Source: Aricia agestis (lineage: Eukaryota; Arthropoda; Insecta; Lepidoptera; Lycaenidae). Taken from it: a DNA stretch of 64,000 bases. Below, one piece after another: positions 13,601-20,039 of this stretch (positions are counted from its first letter, which is position 1; each line of letters opens with the position of its first letter). Under the pieces are notes generated by a model, which searched no databases, was not told the DNA's origin, and saw only the letters and a program-made list of their open reading frames with translations. The position numbers and the translations under genes were made by a program. Location of the stretch: positions 16,944,001 through 17,008,000 of the forward strand of contig NC_056415.1 in the NCBI RefSeq assembly GCF_905147365.1. The letters run 5' to 3'.

Positions 13601-14522
13601 AACTTCTTCAGAACATTTCCCAGGAGAAGATCTCTCGTCGGAGCACGGCAACCAGGCCTTCGAATCGGTTCAGTCATCAGTACAAAAACCTGTCATCAAA
13701 AACAACCCATTCAACTTCAACAAACCCATCGACGGGTTCTCGCCTTTTACTGAAAATCACAATCTAATACCTGGATCGTCACTAAGCAATGTAAAGCTAA
13801 GCGGCAACGAGGACTATGTTAACACAAATCCAGTTGACTCCTATGGTAACACATATTTTCCCGATTCCTTCAATCAAGCCAGTTCGGTTAGGAATATTAA
13901 GAGGCCATCTGCCCGAAACCCCAGTGGACTCGTCGGGTTAGACTCGGTGACTCTACCTAGCTACTTGGAACCTCCGACACCACGAGCGCCGGCACCGTTC
14001 TCCTTCTCTAAAGATAAGTTCAATAAAATCGACAGTCAATTCAAAAGAGGTCCGATCAGACCCAGTCGAAGGCCTCTGCGGAAGAAAATCTCGAGCGGCC
14101 CCGACGACTTGGTATCGTCCGGGTCATCTTCGATAGGGTCATACGGCGGCAATCCCGTTGAAAGCATAGAAGACTTCGAAGAGGACTCCGATGAAGCGGC
14201 AAACGAAAACTTCCAGCAGAGAAATACTATAGCCCCCAAATTACACGCTGTCACGACTGAGATTAATTTGAGTACGCTAAAGCCTCCGAATCCAAGCAAA
14301 AGCGGCAGCCAAAAAAGTGACCCAAAAAAGGTGAACTACAATTACCATCCGATCATAGATTTCTTTGAAGATCAGGAATCTGACAGCGACTCCATAGACA
14401 GAGAAGATACAGCGATGCAAGAATATCTGGTGTCACCTGAATCAGAGTGGAAACCGATAGGTCATCCACCTTCAAGGCCGAGTATAAGTAGCACTAACAA
14501 TGGACGAAAGAAACATAAATAA
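366..14522 (+). CDS. Spätzle-like secreted cystine-knot protein, 8 exons, 876 aa
   Basis: This gene encodes a secreted Spätzle/neurotrophin-like ligand; family members activate Toll receptors after proteolysis. Coding exons are 366-836, 7719-8081, 8733-8898, 9417-9606, 10519-10668, 11300-11470, 13266-13389 and 13527-14522. They total 2631 nt in one frame, with AG acceptors and GT donors throughout (GTGAGT, GTAAGT, GTAAGA and others). Residues 1-17 form a signal peptide (MELVRITLILFLSSIAA). The pro-region holds dibasic clusters at 351-352 and 364-366. Cys381 and Cys389 precede the knot. The knot has seven cysteines: C466, C503, C510, C521, C549, C550 and C552, with the family landmarks GQWKYIVN, LRLEKC and CCSCHIEGY. 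About 320 residues of Ser/Pro-rich, apparently disordered sequence follow the knot, which is unusual because the knot is usually near the C-terminus. AATAAA lies at 14736. The exact paralogue (Spz3, 4 or 6 type) cannot be settled by eye. Confidence 0.9.
1327..1886. repeat. 560-bp near-perfect palindrome with (TA)n centre
   Basis: The left arm, about 1327-1606, is the reverse complement of the right arm, about 1607-1886. The centre is an alternating TA run at about 1592-1620. Apart from a 2-nt length difference (around 1522-1530 against 1682-1690) I see essentially no mismatch. Outside the arms the flanks diverge quickly. It could be a foldback element, a recent inverted duplication, or an assembly or amplification artefact. 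Confidence 0.85.
2275..2488 (-). repeat. Helitron-like dispersed repeat, family A, diverged copy
   Basis: On the minus strand this carries the family A landmarks: TTATAATATTAGTAT on the plus strand at the end, a GACACAATTTCGCA block, and near 2310 the CGCGCGGGAACCGTACATTTT block. The same blocks recur in the fuller copy at 47373-47592. It is diverged and probably internally rearranged. I think the family is Lep1-like (a non-autonomous lepidopteran Helitron), from memory. Confidence 0.6.
2978..3195 (+). repeat. dispersed repeat family B, copy 1
   Basis: It runs from AAACTCAAAGGTGACTGAC to GCGGGCAAAAGCTCGT. An inverted copy lies at 51397-51622 in this window, sharing the CAACGCACAG, GGGCTGAAATTTGGCATGCA and ACGCGAGCGAAGCCGCGGGC blocks. 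It is non-coding and its superfamily is not clear by eye. Confidence 0.75.
3700..3870 (+). repeat. Helitron-like dispersed repeat, family A
   Basis: It shows the ordered landmarks GTTACCTCTTGACGCCCAA, CCGATTTTGCTGAAATTTG, GGACATAGGAT-like, AAAAATGTACGGTTCCC, AACGAATTTTGGCGCAAC and GCGTCATCAGCTA. The 5' end (TAATATTATAAATGCGAAAG) is missing. It is non-coding. Confidence 0.75.
3952..4310 (+). repeat. tRNA-headed SINE, family S2, full-length copy
   Basis: The first ~70 nt resemble a tRNA, with an A-box-like GTGGTCCACTGG and a B-box GTGGGTTCGATTCCCGC. The ends do not pair as an acceptor stem, so this is not a working tRNA gene. The body (TTATTTCCAAGTTTGGTTAG, then TGATCACCTGATTGTCTGAC, then GTCACCGAAACTGGTGTGGG) recurs at 5055-5356 and 59197-59550. 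It ends in an AT-rich tail. Confidence 0.85.
4380..4520 (-). repeat. family A fragment
   Basis: It is a diverged minus-strand fragment with GGGACTCAGCAGTTTGGGCG, AGAAGTGACGGATAGGCAGAC and AATAATACTAGTATGGA, matching the 5' third of family A. Confidence 0.55.
4900..5054 (-). repeat. family A fragment, host of a SINE insertion
   Basis: It is a minus-strand copy running from GGGACAAAAAGTATATTATG to TTATAATATTAGTATGG. A SINE sits in its last bases; the end motif ATTAGTATGG reappears at 5357-5366 as a target duplication. Confidence 0.7.
5055..5356 (+). mobile_element. 5'-truncated S2 SINE with 10-bp target duplication
   Basis: It begins inside the B-box (GTTCGAATCCCGCG) and then follows the S2 body to GTGTGGGAGTTTTT. 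The flanks ATTAGTATGG (5045-5054) and ATTAGTATGG (5357-5366) are identical and derive from the family A repeat it entered. A 5' truncation with a direct duplication is what LINE-driven target-primed insertion gives. Confidence 0.8.
5590..6310. repeat. old dispersed-repeat sequence, unclassified
   Basis: The part at 6150-6310 carries blocks I know as common in moth and butterfly genomes: ACCGCATCAAAATCCGTTGC, GTAGTTTTAAGAT and AAGCGACTTTGTTTTATAATATGTAGTGA. The stretch 5640-5780 (GTCACTCACAGAAG, TACCCGTGGCCCGCATTGG) looks like another member or segment. There is no partner copy elsewhere in this window and no coding content. Confidence 0.4.
6311..7718. other. AT-rich intron sequence without visible features
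   Basis: This is the 3' end of intron 1. I see no conserved repeat landmark and no coding-like stretch. Short open frames here are AT-rich chance frames. Confidence 0.5.
9022..9208 (+). repeat. dispersed repeat family D fragment (intron 3)
   Basis: It runs from GACCCGGCAAATATTGTTTT to GGCACGAGAATTTTATATATTA. The same ends occur at 37523-37812 (+) and 56012-56322 (-). It lies between exons 3 and 4 of the Spätzle-like gene and is non-coding. Confidence 0.6.
11530..11900. repeat. unclassified repeat with (TATG)n tract (intron 6)
   Basis: A (TATG)n-like tract at 11597-11630 is followed by GTGGCGCCCTCTAGCGGACA at 11748-11767. The motif ACTACTTATCAGAAT at 11654 recurs at 12200 beyond the SINE, so the SINE may have split one older element, or the element may be internally repeated. 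Confidence 0.4.
11906..12172 (+). repeat. tRNA-headed SINE, family S1, in intron 6
   Basis: It has an A-box-like TGTGGCTCAGTGGTGAGCGC and a degraded B-box (CTTCGAATCCCGCC). A body with TTTCAATGTTCCCGGGTCTG and GCACGGGGCCAGACTGACGT follows, and it ends in (ATT)n. Related copies are at 23309-23501 (+) and 60757-61040 (-). Confidence 0.8.
12303..12562. mobile_element. foldback MITE with ~80-bp inverted arms (intron 6)
   Basis: The left arm (about 12303-12383) and right arm (about 12480-12562) are reverse complements with a few mismatches. Shared blocks are AACAAGAAAACAGTTTATAG, GGGATATGGAAATG and CTACTAAAACACG. A ~95-bp spacer separates them. Both outer ends touch TTAA, which may be a target duplication. 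It is non-coding. Confidence 0.75.
12600..12960. repeat. GC-rich unclassified sequence in intron 6
   Basis: A ~190-bp GC-rich block (12611-12787) is open in one plus-strand frame for about 58 codons, but it has no start or splice context that fits the Spätzle-like gene. A GGCGGCCGCC palindrome at 12819-12828 and an AT-rich tail follow. It is probably a transposon fragment. Confidence 0.35.
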
Positions 14523-14735
14523 TTATTATTTTAGGTTAATTATTGTAAAATTTTATTAAGGGAACTTCAAACTTTTGTGTAATATTTTGAGCTTTAAAGT
14601 GGGTGTACCAAGAAATGTTTTGGAAAGTTAAAGAAACCAAAATTGTATTAAATTATTTATTTCTAATTTATTGTAAAATAATGTTAAGCGATAGATTATA
14701 AGCAAAAATATATTTATGTAAAAGAGTTTAAGTTA

Positions 14736-14741
14736 AATAAA
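14736..14741 (+). terminator. polyadenylation signal of the Spätzle-like gene
   Basis: AATAAA lies 214 nt after the stop codon at 14520-14522, within AT-rich 3' UTR. It is the best placed canonical signal before the convergent gene. Confidence 0.6.
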
Positions 14742-14782
14742 ATTGACATTGTAAACCATATTAAATATTATTTTTACCTTAA

Positions 14783-14846
14783 ATGGCCAGATTACATTAT
14801 TCCAAGCCAGCGCTAGATCGCTACTGGAATCATGTAAACCGGCCAT
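14783..14846. repeat. imperfect hairpin between two convergent genes
   Basis: The arms run from ATGGCCAGATTACATTATTCCA to TGGAATCATGTAAACCGGCCAT, with about 18 of 22 positions pairing around a 20-nt loop. It lies 41 nt past the AATAAA of the plus-strand gene. It may be a tiny MITE relic or a 3'-end structure. Confidence 0.55.
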
Positions 14847-15369
14847 AGCTCGTCATGATTATTTAATTAATACATACTTTTATTATCGAATTACAAAACT
14901 AGGCACATAATAACCATCGAACTAATTACTTCACGTCTAGGTTCTACCGTGTTTCTAATACACTATGACAATATTTAATTAATAAAGTTACTTAGTATTA
15001 TTACAAAATCGCTTGACATAATAAAACCGGCATTATAATGTATTATTTTCTTATAAAACCATTGAAAGTGAAAGCGTTGTTACAATAATAAGGTGAACGT
15101 TCGGACGAGATGGAATCTGGAGCAATTTGTTTACATTGCCTTACTTTGTACAACTATTACACAGTTGCAATTGTTTGAGAGCTTACATATCATTTACGAC
15201 ATATTTTGTCATGATATTACGAAAAGTTAAAAAGTTGTTGTTAGAAGACTAATAACATAATTATAAATATCACAGAAGTATATTTTTTACGCTAATAACT
15301 TAATTCAATAATTATGACATAATATCATAATATTGATTTAGACATTTACAAGCTCATACTTAAATATGT
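14847..15369. other. AT-rich gap between convergent genes
   Basis: I see no open coding stretch and no recognised repeat here. It holds the 3' flanks of both genes. Confidence 0.5.
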
Positions 15370-15375
15370 TTTATT
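15370..15375 (-). terminator. polyadenylation signal of the 1507-aa gene
   Basis: TTTATT on the plus strand reads AATAAA on the minus strand, 38 nt beyond the stop codon at 15413-15415. Confidence 0.6.
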
Positions 15376-15412
15376 CTGGCACTTTCTCTTACATAACTTA
15401 AGTAGTAAAAAT

Positions 15413-18400
15413 TCATACATCGACATAATAATATTTTCGTTTACTAGGGTCCAAAATGAAGGGAGGATCTGTGGTGAGCATAGGTGCTGCCCGTGCATAT
15501 GTATTTAGCAAAATAGCAGCACTGTTTGAATCATTTTTAGTTTTTATTTTACTTTTATTCTTATTAATCTCGTCGGGATCTTCTGTAATCTCTGAATTTC
15601 TATAATTTTCCTCTTCACGGTATCTTTCTGTTGTGGGAAGCCTTTGAGCTTTTAAATTGCCACCGTGTAATTGTAGGCGAGTCTTATTTTCACTTAATTC
15701 TATGATTTTTTCACTCTTATTGTTAGGTATCCGACTTCTCCGAGAGGATATCTTCAAATTACCTCCATGTAATTGCGTATTTGGAGTGTTGTTTTCAATA
15801 TTCAAGTTTTCAGCTTCACTAAATCTCTTATTATTTCTCAACATTCCGCCTCTTTTAGCATTCAAGGGGCGTGAAGTACTTTCTGATTCATTCAATTCTG
15901 TTAGTTTTGCCGTTTGACTTTGAGATGTTGCAACGTCAGATTTTAAAGGCGCCTTCGTGCGGCGCTTTGATTCAATACTTCTGTAATTTCCACCATGCTT
16001 GGGCCCTGACTCAATATCTAAATCAGTTCGAAATATTTCTACTCCACCTAGTTTATTAACATCTTTCGCCAAATTTTCATCCTTATATAAATCTAATGCT
16101 TCTAAATTCTTTTGAGGCTTTTGTCGTCTCCTTGGAGTTATTGTTTTTATTATTTCAACTTCTTTAATGTCTTGTTTAAAATGAGTAGCATTTGGTGACA
16201 TACTACTGACGGGCGATTCTCTGTGAACTTCAATTTTCTTTGTTGATATGATTGGTTTTATTTGGTCATTTGTGTTTAGTTCTGTAGTAGATGGAGTAGT
16301 TTCTGTCGTTTTAGGCAATGTTCTTCTTATTGGCTGTGGGGTAGTATGCCTTATTGTTTCTTGTTCATGACTGTCATCAGCATTTATGTCGTCTTTGTTC
16401 TCTTCATCATCTTCTTCTTCCTCGTCGTCTTCTTCGCTACTGTCATCCTCATCATAGTCCTCTTCATTCGAATCAGATTCGTGAGAATCTCTATCCTTTT
16501 TATTTTGTTCTTTTTCATATTCAGGCAAATAATCATCAGTATTATGTTTCACACCAATTAATGCGTCAATATCTTCTTTCCGCATATCATCATCTTCTTC
16601 GCCATAAGTTTTCGTGTCTGTCACCAAAGTACTCTTTGAAAGCTTCTTTTTCTTCTCACTTAGCTTAGGTGCAATAGTAGTAGACAAAATTTTATTTATC
16701 TTACTATGATTATTGTCATTTAATACATCTCTATCACTCGTATCAGACTCCGAATTAATATTGGAGCTTCGGAATCTTGTTTTAAGTCTAAGTATAGGCA
16801 TAGTAGTTGTATCTTCTTCATAATGTGTGGGCTCTGTAGTGGTTCTCGTACGTGTTCTTTTTTCTTTTCTGATTGGTAGGACAGTGGTTGTAGTGGATGG
16901 CATTATCGTAGACTTAGGATGTTTTTGAGATTCAATATCATGTTCTTCTTCATATTCATCATACTCTTCTTCACTTTCATTTTCGTCCTCTTCATCAGGA
17001 GGGCTAACGGGTTTTATAGTACTTTTTCGAATAACATTAGATACTGAATTTGAAGCAGCACTTTTCTGTATATCACTCATGTGAGCATATTTAGTTTCCT
17101 CTGGAATAGAGCTAGATAGTACAGATTTAGTTGTGGCATCAGCATGACCTTTGTATTCATCAAGGGATATGGACTTCTTGTTTTTTACTGGAGTGTAATG
17201 TTTTTTATGATTTTTGTACTGAATCTCATATCTAGGCTCACCGCGTCGTTTATCTAAGCTAACATCTACAAATTCAGCTTCTTGTAAGTCTTGAGTTATT
17301 TGTTTACGTTGTTTTTCTCTATCGATTTTATCAATATCTTTATAGTTTCTAGTTCCGATGTTTCTTTTTGTAATTTGATCTTTATTTTGGTTTGCTGTTA
17401 CTCTATCTACGACTCTGCTTGATTGTAACTGTTTTATAAGAGGGCTTATATTGTTAGTCGTTGTCGTTTTTTTCGACTCAGCTGCGACTTGACTTTCTTT
17501 TATTATTTTGTATGGTTCATAGATAAATGGAGTAGCTCTTTTCGTTCTTGGCAAAATGAGACTTTTAGGAATAAAATTATTGATATTCTGATTTTGGCCA
17601 ATCAATGGCCCAGAATGATTTTGTACCGTTGATTGTACAGAATAAACAGGATTATATTGCATTAGTGTTTTGTTTAAAATGTTATTCTGGTTATTTAAAT
17701 TTTGTAATGAAGCTAATATACTTTTATTTTCTTTATTTTGGCTTTTGAGAATTATTTGGGTCGTCTTGTCACGATCAAATAAGTTAATGTTTGGTTTTGT
17801 GACAGGTTCTGGACTTTCAATAATATCTTCGCTAAAAAATGGACTGTCCAAAGGATTATCTCCAAAGTATTTTGATTTCAAGCAATCAATTTTATCTCCG
17901 AGTCCATGTAACCGTTGCTTGTTTTTAAGTTGCGAAAATTCCTCTTTAGAACCTGCACCATCGTCATTTTCATCGGGATTTCCACCTTTTTTTAATTTTT
18001 CAGGAATAGGATCTATATCTTCTTCAACAGTTGGACAAACAATTTCTTTCCTTGAATCATAAAATTCCGTCCCTCCTAATGTTTTCTTTGGGATAAATTT
18101 CAGATTCTCAGCATAGCGAAGAGGGGAATTATTGGAAATTTTACTTTTATTCTCAAAATAATATGGATACTTTTGACTAGCCAGATTAATTTTTTCATTT
18201 TTATTTACTGTTTTCTGACGGAAAGCTTGCGACAATTCTTGGAGCTTAGGCATTTTATATTCACGCTTATTCACAACGTGTTCTTTGCCACTAGTCACGG
18301 TATCGGTTAAACTATTATTGCTATTATCATCTGTATCATTAGCTGAATCCTCTCGTTTGTTTCTGGGAATTTCGTCATTTTCTGTTTCATCCTCTACGAT

Positions 18401-19936
18401 TTCTTCTGAGGTTTCACTTGCACTATTACTTGGTTCAATATCTGTGTTATCTGCATGTGAGTCACTCTCTTCAGAAGTCTCTTGCTCGTCTTCAGAATAA
18501 TCTTCCACCTCGGAATCGTCAGCGGTATCTAAATTATCATTTTTCCATTTTTCAGCATGGATTAATTTATCACCGTGAGTAGATCCTCCTGCATCTTGTA
18601 TTTTAGCACTTAAAGATGGTGTTTGATATTTACCTCCACTTAGTTCATGTTCTTTAAGATATCCACCGTGGCCTTCAATATCCGAAGCATGTTTTTGTTC
18701 GCCAGCATGGTCATATGCAGAATCCTCATAACCTTCTTCGGAATATACCACTTGTGCTTTAGTGCTTTTTACAGCTTCCCTTAGTCTTGGAGCATTTTTT
18801 ATTTCATCTAGACTCTCCGCATCCCGAAAAGCTGCCGATCTTGGAAGATGTTTTGTTGTTTCTGTTTTTCTGACTTGGGCGTAGTTTTTAATAGGAACAA
18901 ATTCGTCATCGTTTTCGTGACTATCATCGTCATCATCATTTCCCTTAAGTTCAAGTTTCTCATTAGTAGTAGGTCTATTTTTTAAAACTGCCTTATTGAT
19001 CGATTCGTCGATATTGTTTCGAAGTCTAACAAAATTGTCTTTACCCTTCTCGTATATATCATAGCCGTCTGGTTTTTCAGCATAGGATTCTTTGACTGGT
19101 AATTGAGGATACTCATTATTTTCATCGTCAAACTTGAGGGCATGATGTTGCCTTAGGTGCTGTATATGATTCTTAATTGGTCTATAATGCATCGGAGTCA
19201 CTTTAGCATAATTTTGATTCCACGGGTGACGAAGTTTTTTATTTAAAATGTTTTCCCTGTAACTGTACCTCGATGGTGGCCTATAATAAATGGGACGACG
19301 CAGCGGCCTATGTATTTCATACCGCGCTGGAATATTTTTCTGGGGAAAGTATCTATGATCGGTCTGTTCTGGACTCTCCAAGTATTCTTCTTTCGAAACG
19401 TCCAATTTCCCGGCATCGTTTTCATGCTGCTGTAATCTATTTTTGCTGTCCCGCAAATCATTCCTTATTTTGTTTAATATTGGATCCTTGTATAATTTTT
19501 GCAATCCTGGTTCCTCCGCTTTATAAGGATGGTAAACGTCGTAGGACGTCGACGACGGAGTCACATGAGATAAACCATCACTCGAAGTGACATAGCGTTG
19601 GTACGGATAATAGGATTCCTTTTCTGGATTCAGCATTTGGTGTTTGCCCAACTCCGGGTTACCGACACCAGTATATGGCCTGATGGGATACGAAGTGTAA
19701 TGTTCCTCCGGTGATTTGACATTATGAGCCGCAGCTATGTCGATTGCGAACTGCGGTTTCTTCGCCGTGTACTCGAAGTAGGGCGTATTCTGTCGTATTG
19801 CTTCGCTCGGGCTGCTATTTTCGAAGGCTTCGTTTATTTTCACTTCACTTTCATTCCAGTCTACGGGCACACGTATCGATAAGCACAATGTGACATGTAA
19901 TACCAACGTGACACCGACTGCGCTGTGTTTCGGCAT
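15413..19936 (-). CDS. large secreted low-complexity protein, 1507 aa, unknown function
   Basis: One uninterrupted reading frame of 1507 codons begins with a clear signal peptide (about residues 1-20, hydrophobic VGVTLVLHVTLCLS). The rest is very hydrophilic and rich in Asp, Glu, Ser, Asn and Lys. Acidic runs occur at about residues 340-350, 470-530, 1000-1020 and 1160-1190. Only two Cys follow the signal (C634 and C685), on either side of the most ordered-looking segment. A furin-type RTKR ends at residue 800, and other dibasic sites are present. The C-terminal quarter repeats an HGG(N)(L/Y)(K/R) motif at residues 1314, 1390 and 1424, with a related GG block between; HGGYLK also occurs near 424. 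The two QLHGGNLK copies use different synonymous codons, so the motif looks selected. It ends KRKYYYVDV. I do not recognise the family; an extracellular-matrix or cuticle-associated role is a guess. Confidence 0.85.
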   Translation of the reverse strand: MPKHSAVGVTLVLHVTLCLSIRVPVDWNESEVKINEAFENSSPSEAIRQNTPYFEYTAKKPQFAIDIAAAHNVKSPEEHYTSYPIRPYTGVGNPELGKHQMLNPEKESYYPYQRYVTSSDGLSHVTPSSTSYDVYHPYKAEEPGLQKLYKDPILNKIRNDLRDSKNRLQQHENDAGKLDVSKEEYLESPEQTDHRYFPQKNIPARYEIHRPLRRPIYYRPPSRYSYRENILNKKLRHPWNQNYAKVTPMHYRPIKNHIQHLRQHHALKFDDENNEYPQLPVKESYAEKPDGYDIYEKGKDNFVRLRNNIDESINKAVLKNRPTTNEKLELKGNDDDDDSHENDDEFVPIKNYAQVRKTETTKHLPRSAAFRDAESLDEIKNAPRLREAVKSTKAQVVYSEEGYEDSAYDHAGEQKHASDIEGHGGYLKEHELSGGKYQTPSLSAKIQDAGGSTHGDKLIHAEKWKNDNLDTADDSEVEDYSEDEQETSEESDSHADNTDIEPSNSASETSEEIVEDETENDEIPRNKREDSANDTDDNSNNSLTDTVTSGKEHVVNKREYKMPKLQELSQAFRQKTVNKNEKINLASQKYPYYFENKSKISNNSPLRYAENLKFIPKKTLGGTEFYDSRKEIVCPTVEEDIDPIPEKLKKGGNPDENDDGAGSKEEFSQLKNKQRLHGLGDKIDCLKSKYFGDNPLDSPFFSEDIIESPEPVTKPNINLFDRDKTTQIILKSQNKENKSILASLQNLNNQNNILNKTLMQYNPVYSVQSTVQNHSGPLIGQNQNINNFIPKSLILPRTKRATPFIYEPYKIIKESQVAAESKKTTTTNNISPLIKQLQSSRVVDRVTANQNKDQITKRNIGTRNYKDIDKIDREKQRKQITQDLQEAEFVDVSLDKRRGEPRYEIQYKNHKKHYTPVKNKKSISLDEYKGHADATTKSVLSSSIPEETKYAHMSDIQKSAASNSVSNVIRKSTIKPVSPPDEEDENESEEEYDEYEEEHDIESQKHPKSTIMPSTTTTVLPIRKEKRTRTRTTTEPTHYEEDTTTMPILRLKTRFRSSNINSESDTSDRDVLNDNNHSKINKILSTTIAPKLSEKKKKLSKSTLVTDTKTYGEEDDDMRKEDIDALIGVKHNTDDYLPEYEKEQNKKDRDSHESDSNEEDYDEDDSSEEDDEEEEDDEENKDDINADDSHEQETIRHTTPQPIRRTLPKTTETTPSTTELNTNDQIKPIISTKKIEVHRESPVSSMSPNATHFKQDIKEVEIIKTITPRRRQKPQKNLEALDLYKDENLAKDVNKLGGVEIFRTDLDIESGPKHGGNYRSIESKRRTKAPLKSDVATSQSQTAKLTELNESESTSRPLNAKRGGMLRNNKRFSEAENLNIENNTPNTQLHGGNLKISSRRSRIPNNKSEKIIELSENKTRLQLHGGNLKAQRLPTTERYREEENYRNSEITEDPDEINKNKSKIKTKNDSNSAAILLNTYARAAPMLTTDPPFILDPSKRKYYYVDV

Positions 19937-19990
19937 CGTTCACATCACGGGACGCGAGGGACAACTGGCCGGGGCGGCGGCTTGGTCAAA

Positions 19991-20000
19991 CTATTTATCG
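19991..20000 (-). promoter_or_regulatory. possible TATA box of the 1507-aa gene
   Basis: On the minus strand this reads CGATAAATAG, about 55 nt upstream of the ATG at 19936. A start site near 19960-19965 would give a ~25-nt leader. The intervening DNA is GC-rich, unlike the flanks. The call rests on motif and spacing alone. Confidence 0.35.
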
Positions 20001-20039
20001 CCTCGGTCAATCGGATCGGTTGTGGTCCATTCGCTTTGA

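Noticed and set aside
15657..18500. Several plus-strand open frames of 62-130 codons
   Set aside because: They lie entirely antisense to the 1507-codon gene and arise from its Asp/Glu/Ser codons read backwards.
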